A stretch of 13,816 nucleotides of DNA from an uncultured Opitutia bacterium. Lineage in GTDB: Bacteria > Verrucomicrobiota > Verrucomicrobiia > Opitutales > UBA953. The notes under the pieces were generated by a model. It searched no databases. It saw only the letters and a program-made list of their open reading frames with translations, and had not been told where the DNA came from. The stretch covers positions 1 through 13,816 of the forward strand of contig CAIXQT010000167.1 in the NCBI GenBank assembly GCA_903921665.1, written 5' to 3'. A program made the position numbers and the translations under genes. Below, piece by piece: positions 7,762 to 13,816 of this stretch (positions are counted from its first letter, which is position 1; every line of letters starts with the position of its first letter).

Positions 7762-7788
7762 AAAAACTAAGAACAAAGAACCAACAAC
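7754..7788 (-). repeat. five tandem degenerate heptamers (right array)
   Basis: On the plus strand five consecutive 7-mers end in AAC: TCTTAAC, CAAAAAC, TAAGAAC, AAAGAAC and CAACAAC. Read on the minus strand they begin GTT, like the left array, and stay in the same 7-base phase relative to the inverted repeat. The array ends 11 bases before the DUF1501 start codon. Confidence 0.72.
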
Positions 7789-7799
7789 TTTTCCTACCC

Positions 7800-9221
7800 A
7801 TGTCCCGCCCCAACATCACCCGACGCCACTTCTTCCAGGATTGCGGCGTCGGCGTCGGTAAAATCGCCCTCGCCTCGCTCATCGCCGACGGCGCACTGAG
7901 TAAACTCGCCGCCGCCGGCTCCGGCATGCGCTCCGGACTACCTCACCACGCTCCGAAAGCCAAAGCGGTCATCCATCTCTTCATGGCCGGCGCCCCGTCC
8001 CAACTCGAGCTCTTCGACAACAAGCCCGAGCTCTCGAAACTCGAAGGCAAACCCCTCCCGCCCTCGATCATCAACGGCCAGCGCTATGCGTTCATCCGTC
8101 CCGATGCCGCCGTGCTCGGTCCGCGCTTCAAGTTCGCCCGTCATGGCCAGTCCGGCGCCGAGCTCTCGGAGATGCTGCCGAACATCGCGACCATCGCCGA
8201 CGACATCGCCATCGTGAAGTCTTGCCGCACCACGCAGTTCAACCATGCGCCGGCGCAGATCTTCATGAACACGGGCTTCTCCCAGCCCGGACGACCGAGC
8301 ATGGGCTCGTGGATCACCTACGGCTTGGGCTCCGAAGCCAAAGACCTCCCCTCTTTCGTCGTCATGAGCACCGGCTCGGGCATCAGCGGCGGCGCCGCCT
8401 GCTGGAGCAGCGGCTTCCTCCCGAGCAGCTACACCGGCACGCGCTTCCGCAACGCTGGCGACGCCATCCTCAATACGAGCACCCCGGTCGGCATCGACCC
8501 GGGCACGCAGAAGGACACCATCGACCTCATCAACGCGATGAACGACCGTCGCCTCCGCCTGGACGGTGACAGCGAGATCGCCACGCGGATCGCCAACTAC
8601 GAGATGGCCTACCGCCTGCAGTCCTCGGCGCCCGACCTGATGGATCTCTCCTCCGAGAGCAAGGAGACCCTCGAGCTCTATGGTTGCGACCCAAAGGTGC
8701 CCTCGTTCGCCCGCGCGTGTCTGCTCGCGCGTCGCATGGTCGAACGCGGCGTCCGCTTCATCAACATCTACAATGAAGGCTGGGACGCGCACAGCGACGT
8801 CGCCGGCAACGTGAAGGGCAACTGCGCCAAGACCGACAAGGCTTCCGCCGCGCTCGTCAAGGACCTCAAGCGTCGCGGCCTGCTCGACAGCACGCTCGTC
8901 GTCTGGGGCGGCGAATTCGGCCGCACGCCGATGGTCGAAGCCAGCGTCTCGCTCGGCCGCAGCCAGGGGCGCGACCACCACCCGCAAGCCTTCTCCATGT
9001 GGATGGCGGGCGGCGGCATCAAGGGCGGCCAGACCATCGGCGAAACCGACGAGATGGGCTTCAACATCGTCAAGGACGAGGTCCGCGTGCCCGACCTGCA
9101 GGCGACCATCCTGCACTGCCTGGGCATCGACCATGAGCGCCTGACCTTCCGCAACGCGGGCTTGGACTTCCGCCTCACCGGCGTCGAACCCTGCCACGTG
9201 GTGAAGAAGTTGTTGGCCTAA
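7800..9221 (+). CDS. Tat-exported DUF1501 family protein
   Basis: This 473-residue protein belongs to DUF1501, a family in the alkaline phosphatase/sulfatase superfamily. The start at ATG 7800 places a twin-arginine signal at the N-terminus: TRRHFF at 7-12, then a moderately hydrophobic stretch to about residue 40. Export in a folded state, often with a cofactor or metal already bound, is the usual meaning. Family blocks include HLFMAGAPSQLELFD (59-73), QFNHAPAQIFMNTGF (146-160), GWDAHSD (327-333), WGGEFGRTP (369-377) and RDHHPQAFSMWMAGGG (391-406); the Asp and His residues in the last three blocks are likely metal ligands by analogy with the superfamily. There is no sulfatase Cys motif, so the chemistry differs from that of the neighbouring sulfatases and is unknown. 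A DUF1501 gene next to a DUF1549/DUF1553 gene is a recurrent PVC pairing and suggests a joint function. Confidence 0.92.
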   Translation: MSRPNITRRHFFQDCGVGVGKIALASLIADGALSKLAAAGSGMRSGLPHHAPKAKAVIHLFMAGAPSQLELFDNKPELSKLEGKPLPPSIINGQRYAFIRPDAAVLGPRFKFARHGQSGAELSEMLPNIATIADDIAIVKSCRTTQFNHAPAQIFMNTGFSQPGRPSMGSWITYGLGSEAKDLPSFVVMSTGSGISGGAACWSSGFLPSSYTGTRFRNAGDAILNTSTPVGIDPGTQKDTIDLINAMNDRRLRLDGDSEIATRIANYEMAYRLQSSAPDLMDLSSESKETLELYGCDPKVPSFARACLLARRMVERGVRFINIYNEGWDAHSDVAGNVKGNCAKTDKASAALVKDLKRRGLLDSTLVVWGGEFGRTPMVEASVSLGRSQGRDHHPQAFSMWMAGGGIKGGQTIGETDEMGFNIVKDEVRVPDLQATILHCLGIDHERLTFRNAGLDFRLTGVEPCHVVKKLLA

Positions 9222-9225
9222 AGGA

Positions 9226-9261
9226 GGGACAGGGACAGAGCTGGGGCTGGGGCTAGGCCTT
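9226..9261 (+). repeat. short degenerate hexamer repeat
   Basis: Directly after the DUF1501 stop come six hexamers in phase: GGGACA, GGGACA, GAGCTG, GGGCTG, GGGCTA and GGCCTT. The first two are identical and the next three differ by one base from step to step. It ends 11 bases before the promoter-like box of the acetylesterase. Confidence 0.6.
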
Positions 9262-9271
9262 ATGCTTATTC

Positions 9272-9303
9272 TCGCAACCTAGGCGGGTTTCCGCTGTTAG
9301 ATA
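9272..9303 (+). promoter_or_regulatory. conserved promoter-like motif before the acetylesterase; predicted leaderless start
   Basis: TCGCAA (9272-9277), a 19-base spacer and TTAGAT (9297-9302) form a -35/-10-like pair. The ATG at 9307 is 35 bases below the first base of the -35, which is where transcription itself would be expected to begin. The element aligns without gaps to those at 4587 and 10890. No Shine-Dalgarno sequence lies between it and the ATG. Confidence 0.48.
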
Positions 9304-9306
9304 GAC

Positions 9307-10851
9307 ATGCGCACCCCTCGCTTCCTAGCTCTCCTGCTGGCCGTCTTCATCGGCGGCACCTCCCTCTTCGCCGCCGGCTTCCGCCTGGCCGCGCCGATCT
9401 CGGACCACATGGTCCTCCAGCGCGAGAAGCCGATCGCCGTCTGGGGCTGGGCCGATGCCGGCGAGTCCGTGACCGTCGCCTTCGCCGGACAGTCCAAGAC
9501 CGCCACCGCGGACGCCGACGGCAAGTGGACGCTCAAGCTTGACGCCCTCGCGGCCTCCGCCGAACCCCGCACGCTCGTCGTCACCGGCAAGGACGGCCAT
9601 AAGCTCGAAGTGAAGGACGTGCTCGTCGGCGAAGTCTGGCTCGGCTCCGGCCAGTCCAACATGGCGATGACGGTCGCAGGCTGCTATCGCTTCGACGAAG
9701 AGAAGAGCGCCGCCAAGTATCCCCTCATTCGCCATTACCAGGAATCCTCGACCCACGCGGAACAGCCGCAGGCGGAAGGCAAAGGCAGCTGGAAGGCCTG
9801 CACGCCGGACAACGTCGGCGGCTTCTCCGCCGTGCTCTATTTCTTCGGCCGCGAGATCCATCGCGAAGTCGGCGTCCCCGTCGGCCTCGTGAACACCTCC
9901 GTCGGCGGCACGCCGATCGAGTCTTGGGTCGCCGCCGAAGCTCAGTCTTCGCACCCGGAGACGAAAGCCAACTTCGACGCGCAACTGAAAGCCTACCAGG
10001 CCTTCGACGCGGCCAAGGCCACGGCGCTCTACGAAAAGCAGCTCGCTGCTTGGAAGATCACCGCAGCGAAGGCTAAGGCCGCCAAGACCGAACTCCCTCG
10101 CAAGCCCATCGACCCTATCGCCATGCGCAAGTTCAAGGGCGGCCCCGCCGGCCTCTATAACGGCAAGGTCGCGAACCTCGCGCCCTACACGCTCCGCGGC
10201 ATGCTCTGGTACCAAGGCGAAGGCAACGCCGGGAACGCCGGCCTCTACGACAAGCAGCTCTCCCAGCTCGTGACCAGCTGGCGCACGCTCTGGTCCGACG
10301 AAGTCCCCTTCGCCTGGGTACAGCTCCCGAACTACCGCGACTCGGACTCCGAGAGCTGGCCGCGCATCCGCGAATCGATGATGAAGGTGCTCGCCCTGCC
10401 GAAGACCGGCATGGCCATCACGCTCGATATCGGCGACCCCAAGGATATCCACCCGAAGAACAAGCAGGACGTGGGCCTGCGCCTTTCCTACTGGGCTCTC
10501 GCCACGGTCTACGGCAAGAACGTCCCCGCCGTCAGCGGCCCCCTTCCGGCCGGCAGCAAAGTCGAAGGAGCATCGCTCCGCGTCTCGCTCCAGCACGCCG
10601 CCGGTCTCAAGACCCGCGACGGCGCCCCTCTTCGTGGTTTCCGTATCGCCGGAGCCGACAAGGTCTGGAAGAACGCCAGCGCCCGCATCGAAGGCACGGA
10701 AGTCGTCGTCAGCAGCCCGGAAGTCACCGCCCCGGTGGCCGCCCGCTATGCCTGGGCCGAGAACCCCGATTGCAATCTGGTCAACGGCGCCGGTCTCCCG
10801 GCCACCAGCTTCCGTACGGACGACTGGCCGGTCCCGACGGCGAAGCGCTAA
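9307..10851 (+). CDS. secreted sialate O-acetylesterase family protein
   Basis: This 514-residue SGNH-fold carbohydrate acetylesterase is of the SASA type. A signal peptide (1-23) is followed by a beta-rich N-terminal domain (about 24-105, DHMVLQREKPIAVWG), then the catalytic region. The nucleophile block is GSGQSNM (113-119, Ser117). NTSVGGTPIESW (196-207) holds the oxyanion Gly block, WYQGEGN (301-307) the Asn block, and DIH (380-382) the Asp-His pair. All catalytic elements are therefore present. A charged helical insertion at about 220-265 contains AAKAKAAKTE, a low-complexity run also seen in the neighbouring DUF1553 protein. The family removes O-acetyl groups from sialic acids, but in polysaccharide-degrading PVC bacteria members act more broadly on acetylated glycans, so the name should not be taken as the substrate. 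It is flanked by its own promoter-like element and by the heme protein 77 bases downstream. Confidence 0.92.
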   Translation: MRTPRFLALLLAVFIGGTSLFAAGFRLAAPISDHMVLQREKPIAVWGWADAGESVTVAFAGQSKTATADADGKWTLKLDALAASAEPRTLVVTGKDGHKLEVKDVLVGEVWLGSGQSNMAMTVAGCYRFDEEKSAAKYPLIRHYQESSTHAEQPQAEGKGSWKACTPDNVGGFSAVLYFFGREIHREVGVPVGLVNTSVGGTPIESWVAAEAQSSHPETKANFDAQLKAYQAFDAAKATALYEKQLAAWKITAAKAKAAKTELPRKPIDPIAMRKFKGGPAGLYNGKVANLAPYTLRGMLWYQGEGNAGNAGLYDKQLSQLVTSWRTLWSDEVPFAWVQLPNYRDSDSESWPRIRESMMKVLALPKTGMAITLDIGDPKDIHPKNKQDVGLRLSYWALATVYGKNVPAVSGPLPAGSKVEGASLRVSLQHAAGLKTRDGAPLRGFRIAGADKVWKNASARIEGTEVVVSSPEVTAPVAARYAWAENPDCNLVNGAGLPATSFRTDDWPVPTAKR

Positions 10852-10879
10852 AGCTCGCCCGATCCTAGGGTAAAATCAA

Positions 10880-10899
10880 GGGGTTCGCCTTGCAACCCC
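10880..10899. promoter_or_regulatory. small inverted repeat overlapping the heme-protein promoter box
   Basis: GGGGTT (10880-10885) and AACCCC (10894-10899) are perfect complements around an 8-base loop. The right arm is part of the TTGCAACCCC box, so the palindrome could be an operator. It could also act as a weak hairpin ending the acetylesterase transcript 28 bases after its stop; no T-run follows, which argues against a standard terminator. Confidence 0.4.
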
Positions 10900-10924
10900 C
10901 GGGACTTTGGGCTGTCTTGAAAAC
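10890..10924 (+). promoter_or_regulatory. conserved promoter-like motif before the heme protein
   Basis: TTGCAA (10890-10895), a 19-base spacer and TCTTGA (10915-10920) match the arrangement at 4587 and 9272. CTGT falls at the same position (10912-10915) as in both other copies. The ATG at 10929 lies 39 bases below the -35 start, leaving a leader of only a few bases. No Shine-Dalgarno sequence is present. Confidence 0.48.
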
Positions 10925-10928
10925 CAGC

Positions 10929-13493
10929 ATGAAGACCCCGCTTGCCGTCTTAGCTCTGCTTGTCGGAGCTACGTCCGCTTTCGCCCTTAACAAGGGCAAC
11001 GCCGGACCGACCGACGTTCAGCTGAAGTTCGACCTGCCGGCCCCTGCCCCCCTCTCCCCCGAGGAAGAACTGAAGACTTTCAAGCTGCCTCCCGGCTTCC
11101 GCATCGAACTGGTCGCCAGCGAGCCGATGATCGAATCCCCGGTCGCCATCAGTTTCGACGACCAAGGCCGGATGTTCGTCGTCGAGATGCGGAGCTACAT
11201 GCGTGACCTGGAAGGCACGACCGAGAAGGACCCGACCGGTCGCGTCTCGCTGCTGACCGATACCGACGGCGACGGCCGCATGGACAAGGCTTCGGCCTTC
11301 CTTGATAACCTCGTGATGCCGCGCGGCGTGATGGCCGTCAAAGGCGGCGCTTTCGTGGCCGAACCGCCGAACCTGTTCTTCTGCCGCGACACCAAGGGAA
11401 CGGGCGTGGCGGATGAGAAGACCCTCATCGCCTCCGACTTCGGGACCTTCGGCGGCCAGCCCGAGCACATGGCGAACACGCCGACCTGGGCGATCGATAA
11501 CCGCATCTACTCGGCCAACTACGGCACGAGCTTCAAACTGACCAACGGCGCCTGGCAGAAAGGCCCGGGCCTCGGTCGCGGCCAGTGGGGCCTGAGCCAG
11601 GACGACGCCGGACGCCTGTTCTACAACTACAACTCCGACCTGCTCCGCGCCGACCTGCTGCCCGCCGCGGCCTATTCACGCAATCCGCTGCTTCGCGACG
11701 CGATCGGCATCAACAACAAGGTGATCAAGGACCAGTCGGTCTACCCTTCCCATCCGACGCCCGGAGTGAACCGCGGCTATGACGCGAAGACGCTCCGGCC
11801 CGACGGCACGCTCGCCAATGCGACCTCCACCTGCGGCGCGGCCATCTACCGCGGCGACGCCTTCCCGGACGAATTCCGCGGCAACGCCTTCATCCCGGAG
11901 CCTTCCTCCAACCTGGTGAAGCGCATCACGATCGCGGAGAAGGACGGCCTCCTCACGGGCGCCAACGCCTATGAGGAAAAAGAATTCCTGACGTCGACCG
12001 ACGAACGCTTCCGACCGGTGATGATGGCCAACGGTCCCGACGGCGCCCTCTACGTCGTCGACCTCTACCGTGGCATGCTCCAACACCCCGGCTTCCTGAC
12101 TCACTACCTCATCGCGAACATCAAGGCCCGCAAACTCGAGCTTCCGGTCACCGGCGGCCGCATCTGGCGCATCGTTCGCGATGACCAAGCCGCGCCCAAA
12201 GGCACGAAGGTCCCGGTCGACGTTTCCGCCCGCGTCAAACTGCTGACCCACGCCAACGGCTGGGTACGCGACACGGCTCAGCGCCTCCTGGTCGAATCCG
12301 CCGACGCCTCCGCCGCCGCGCCTCTCCGCGCCTTGCTCGCCGACGCGCAAGCCCCCGCCACGGGCCGGCTGCACGCGCTCTGGACGTTAGATGGCATCGC
12401 TGCGGCCCGCCCCGAGGACGTACGTCTCGCCCTCAAGGACGCCGACGCCCAAGTCCGCGCGGCCGCCGTCCGCATCACCCCGGCCGAGATGCTCGCCGAA
12501 CTGTGCGCCCTCAAGGACGAGAGCGAGGTCGTCGTCCTCGCGCACCTCGCGATCCGTCTCTCCGGCGCCAACTTACCCGACGCCGACAAGGCGCTGGCCG
12601 AACTTCTCGCCGCGCACGGCGACAACCAGCTCGTGCGCGAAGGCGCGCTGACCGGCGCCCGCGGACGCGAAGTCGCTCTCGCCAAGGCCGTCGCCGCGCT
12701 CGGCACCGCCGCCAACCTGAAGCAGACCGTCCCGGCTCTCGAAGGCTTCGCCGCGCTGATCTCACTGGCCGGCAAGGCCGCTCCGATCGAAGGCATGCTC
12801 GACATCGCCGCCAACCTCGACGGCAGCCCTGCCCTGCGCACCGCGATCGTCCGAGGCCTCGACCAATCTACGCGCGACCCGAAGACCAAGAAGGTGGTGC
12901 CGCTCAAGACCATCTGGCTGAACGCCGTGCCGGCCTCGCTGGCGAAGCTGAAGAAAGCCGTCACCGAGGCGAACACCCTCAAGAACCTCGAGAGCGTCGC
13001 AGCCCGCCTCGCCTGGGTCGGCAAGCCCGGCGCTCCTGCCCCGCCCAAGGTGGTCGCGCTCACCAAGGCGCAACAGGCGCTCTTCGAAAAGGGCAAGGTC
13101 ACCTTCACCAATCTCTGCGCGGCCTGCCACCAGCCGCATGGCTACGGGCTGGACGGACTGGCCCCGCCACTGGTCGATAGCGACTGGGTGCTCGGCAAGC
13201 CCGACGTGACCGCCCGCATCGTCCTCCACGGACTGGGCGGCCCGGTGAAGGTCGGCAACCGCATCTGGGACCTGTCGATGCCTCCGATGGGCATGCTCAG
13301 CGACGAGGAGATCGCCGGCGTCCTCACCTATGTGCGTCGCGAATGGGAACATAACGGCTCGCCGGTCGACGCGAAGTTCGTCGCCGGCGTCCGCAAGCAG
13401 TTCGCCGACCACCCCAATTCCTGGACCGCCGACGAACTCCGCCCGCCGCCGAAGAAAGTCGCGAAGGCCGACAAGGAAGAATCCAAGAAATGA
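10929..13493 (+). CDS. PVC-type heme-binding CxxCH protein (beta-propeller, HEAT-like repeats, cytochrome c domain)
   Basis: The 854-residue product starts at ATG 10929, which opens a signal peptide (1-19, AFA cleavage); the TTG at 10890 in the same frame is too far upstream. Residues about 45-420 form the propeller typical of the putative membrane-bound dehydrogenase family, with FKLPPGFRIELVASEP, GRMFVVEMRSY, a calcium-loop-like DTDGDGRMD at 111-119, and the conserved GPDGALYVVDLYRGM near 369-383. Residues about 430-700 are Ala/Leu-rich helical repeats resembling HEAT repeats. A cytochrome c domain follows (about 713-805) with CAACH at 730-734 and candidate axial methionines in MPPMGM (784-789). 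The tail is Pro/Lys-rich (PPPKKVAKADKEESKK). It is presumably a secreted sugar or alcohol dehydrogenase-like electron-transfer protein, but no substrate is established. Its stop overlaps the next start by four bases, indicating co-transcription and translational coupling. Confidence 0.93.
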   Translation: MKTPLAVLALLVGATSAFALNKGNAGPTDVQLKFDLPAPAPLSPEEELKTFKLPPGFRIELVASEPMIESPVAISFDDQGRMFVVEMRSYMRDLEGTTEKDPTGRVSLLTDTDGDGRMDKASAFLDNLVMPRGVMAVKGGAFVAEPPNLFFCRDTKGTGVADEKTLIASDFGTFGGQPEHMANTPTWAIDNRIYSANYGTSFKLTNGAWQKGPGLGRGQWGLSQDDAGRLFYNYNSDLLRADLLPAAAYSRNPLLRDAIGINNKVIKDQSVYPSHPTPGVNRGYDAKTLRPDGTLANATSTCGAAIYRGDAFPDEFRGNAFIPEPSSNLVKRITIAEKDGLLTGANAYEEKEFLTSTDERFRPVMMANGPDGALYVVDLYRGMLQHPGFLTHYLIANIKARKLELPVTGGRIWRIVRDDQAAPKGTKVPVDVSARVKLLTHANGWVRDTAQRLLVESADASAAAPLRALLADAQAPATGRLHALWTLDGIAAARPEDVRLALKDADAQVRAAAVRITPAEMLAELCALKDESEVVVLAHLAIRLSGANLPDADKALAELLAAHGDNQLVREGALTGARGREVALAKAVAALGTAANLKQTVPALEGFAALISLAGKAAPIEGMLDIAANLDGSPALRTAIVRGLDQSTRDPKTKKVVPLKTIWLNAVPASLAKLKKAVTEANTLKNLESVAARLAWVGKPGAPAPPKVVALTKAQQALFEKGKVTFTNLCAACHQPHGYGLDGLAPPLVDSDWVLGKPDVTARIVLHGLGGPVKVGNRIWDLSMPPMGMLSDEEIAGVLTYVRREWEHNGSPVDAKFVAGVRKQFADHPNSWTADELRPPPKKVAKADKEESKK
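13473..13479 (+). promoter_or_regulatory. possible Shine-Dalgarno sequence for the last gene
   Basis: AAGGAAG lies 10 bases before the ATG at 13490, inside the end of the heme-protein gene. It is the only start in the window with a purine-rich ribosome-binding-like sequence, and also the only one that must be translated from inside an operon. The match is partial and Lys/Glu codons give such sequences by chance. Confidence 0.35.
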
Positions 13494-13816
13494 TCGTCCT
13501 GCGGCTCGCTTGCTTGCTCCCTGTCTGCCTGTTCGGGGCCGCGGAACTTAAGCTCGTGTCCCCGACGGACTACCAAGTCTTCCAACGTCAGAACCGCGCC
13601 GAAGGCCGCATCACCGTCGCCGGCACGCATCGCGACGCCGCCGGCGCGCAGCTCGAAATCCGCCTGGTCGACAGCCAGGGCAAAGGGGAATGGCGCCGCA
13701 GTGAAGTCGGGCTGACGGAGACCTTCAAAGCCGAATGGGTCGCGCCCGCAGGCGGCTGGTACCGACTGGAAGCCCGACTCTCCAAGGAGGGAAAGAACTT
13801 GGCCGAGACTTCGGTC
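13490..13816 (+). CDS. secreted protein, N-terminal part only; possibly sialate-esterase-like SGNH protein (3' truncated)
   Basis: The ATG overlaps the heme-protein stop as ATGA, and 109 codons are visible before the window ends. Residues 1-18 form a signal peptide (MIVLRLACLLPVCLFGAA). What follows is beta-strand-rich: VSPTDYQVFQRQNRAEGRI, an AGTHRDAAGAQLEIRLVD strand pair, and GGWYRLEARLSKEG, which together look like an immunoglobulin-like or jelly-roll accessory domain. The PTDYQVFQR...GRITVAG pattern resembles the N-terminal domain of some planctomycete and verrucomicrobial SGNH or sialate-O-acetylesterase-like proteins, but the catalytic part is outside the window, so this is a tentative family guess. 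Overlap with the heme gene implies that the two proteins are made together. Confidence 0.6.
   Translation, partial: MIVLRLACLLPVCLFGAAELKLVSPTDYQVFQRQNRAEGRITVAGTHRDAAGAQLEIRLVDSQGKGEWRRSEVGLTETFKAEWVAPAGGWYRLEARLSKEGKNLAETSV

Larger units (their letters stand above)
7685..7788. repeat. inverted repeat with 22-base imperfect arms built from heptamers
   Basis: The arms are 7685-7706 and 7767-7788. Fifteen bases (GTTCTTTGTTCTTAG at 7692-7706 against its exact complement at 7767-7781) pair perfectly, and the outer seven add four more matches, giving 19 of 22. The intervening 60 bases hold a weak promoter-like sequence for the DUF1501 gene. A transcript reading through from the DUF1553 gene could form a long stem that ends 11 bases before the DUF1501 start. 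There is no T-run directly after the arm, although TTTT occurs at 7789-7792, so a terminator is possible but not typical. Confidence 0.8.

Noticed and set aside
7678..7788. Miniature transposable element (MITE) explanation for the inverted repeat
   Set aside because: The arms are made of heptamers rather than unique terminal sequence, and I see no target-site duplication flanking the island; kept as a repeat, not a mobile element.
7678..7788. CRISPR array
   Set aside because: The units are 7 bases and contiguous with no spacers, and no cas gene is present.
7938..9197. Long antisense open frame of 419 codons opposite the DUF1501 gene
   Set aside because: Its translation is rich in Ala, Gly, Val, Asp and Glu with no recognisable motif, as expected of the complement of GC-rich coding sequence; the sense strand has clear DUF1501 motifs. 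The same applies to 9325-10596, 5144-6121, 6290-7201 and 2098-2991 on the minus strand.
9221..9227. Perfect AAGGAGG Shine-Dalgarno sequence after the DUF1501 stop
   Set aside because: No start codon lies 5-12 bases downstream. The next ATG (9262) opens a six-codon frame ending at TAG, and the acetylesterase ATG is about 80 bases away.
10890..10928. TTG start for the heme protein
   Set aside because: It adds 13 residues before a complete signal peptide and lies inside the promoter-like box.

Overview
The window is GC-rich, densely packed chromosomal DNA, almost certainly from the PVC superphylum. Verrucomicrobiota is my best guess and Planctomycetota the alternative. The reason is gene content: a PSCyt1/DUF1549/DUF1553 cytochrome protein, a Tat-exported DUF1501 protein, a PVC-type heme-binding CxxCH propeller protein, a golvesin/xanthan-lyase-type domain, two sulfatases and a sialate O-acetylesterase. 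This assemblage is typical of PVC bacteria that feed on sulfated and acetylated polysaccharides. I see no rRNA, tRNA, insertion sequence, phage gene or CRISPR array.

Layout. 2-505 is the 3' end of a gene ending in a golvesin-type carbohydrate-binding-like domain, probably a FAD-dependent oxidoreductase. 604-2013 and 2059-3414 are two complete secreted sulfatases with different formylglycine motifs. 3418-4524 is the only minus-strand gene, a secreted alpha/beta hydrolase that meets the second sulfatase tail to tail. A divergent control region (4525-4657) precedes the 999-residue PSCyt1-DUF1549-DUF1553 protein (4658-7657). An AT-rich intergenic island made of heptamers arranged as an inverted repeat (7678-7788) separates it from the DUF1501 gene (7800-9221). 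A short hexamer repeat (9226-9261) follows, then a sialate O-acetylesterase (9307-10851) and the 854-residue PVC heme protein (10929-13493). The heme protein overlaps the start of a last, truncated secreted protein (13490 onward) by four bases.

How the genes could work together. All seven complete products carry export signals: six Sec-like and one twin-arginine. Two sulfatases, an acetylesterase and an alpha/beta esterase would strip sulfate and ester groups from a glycan. The two secreted CxxCH proteins suggest a redox step at the same site. The glycan is not identifiable from the sequence, and the biochemical roles of DUF1549/DUF1553, DUF1501 and the PVC heme protein are not established.

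The most notable unexplained signals are non-coding. A gap-free 33-base alignment upstream of three genes, with 14 invariant columns, looks like a shared promoter. It sits so close to the start codons of two of them, and a related box so close to a third, that leaderless or nearly leaderless mRNAs are plausible. Shine-Dalgarno sequences are missing before all seven complete genes. The heptamer inverted-repeat island and the hexamer repeat are the other two.
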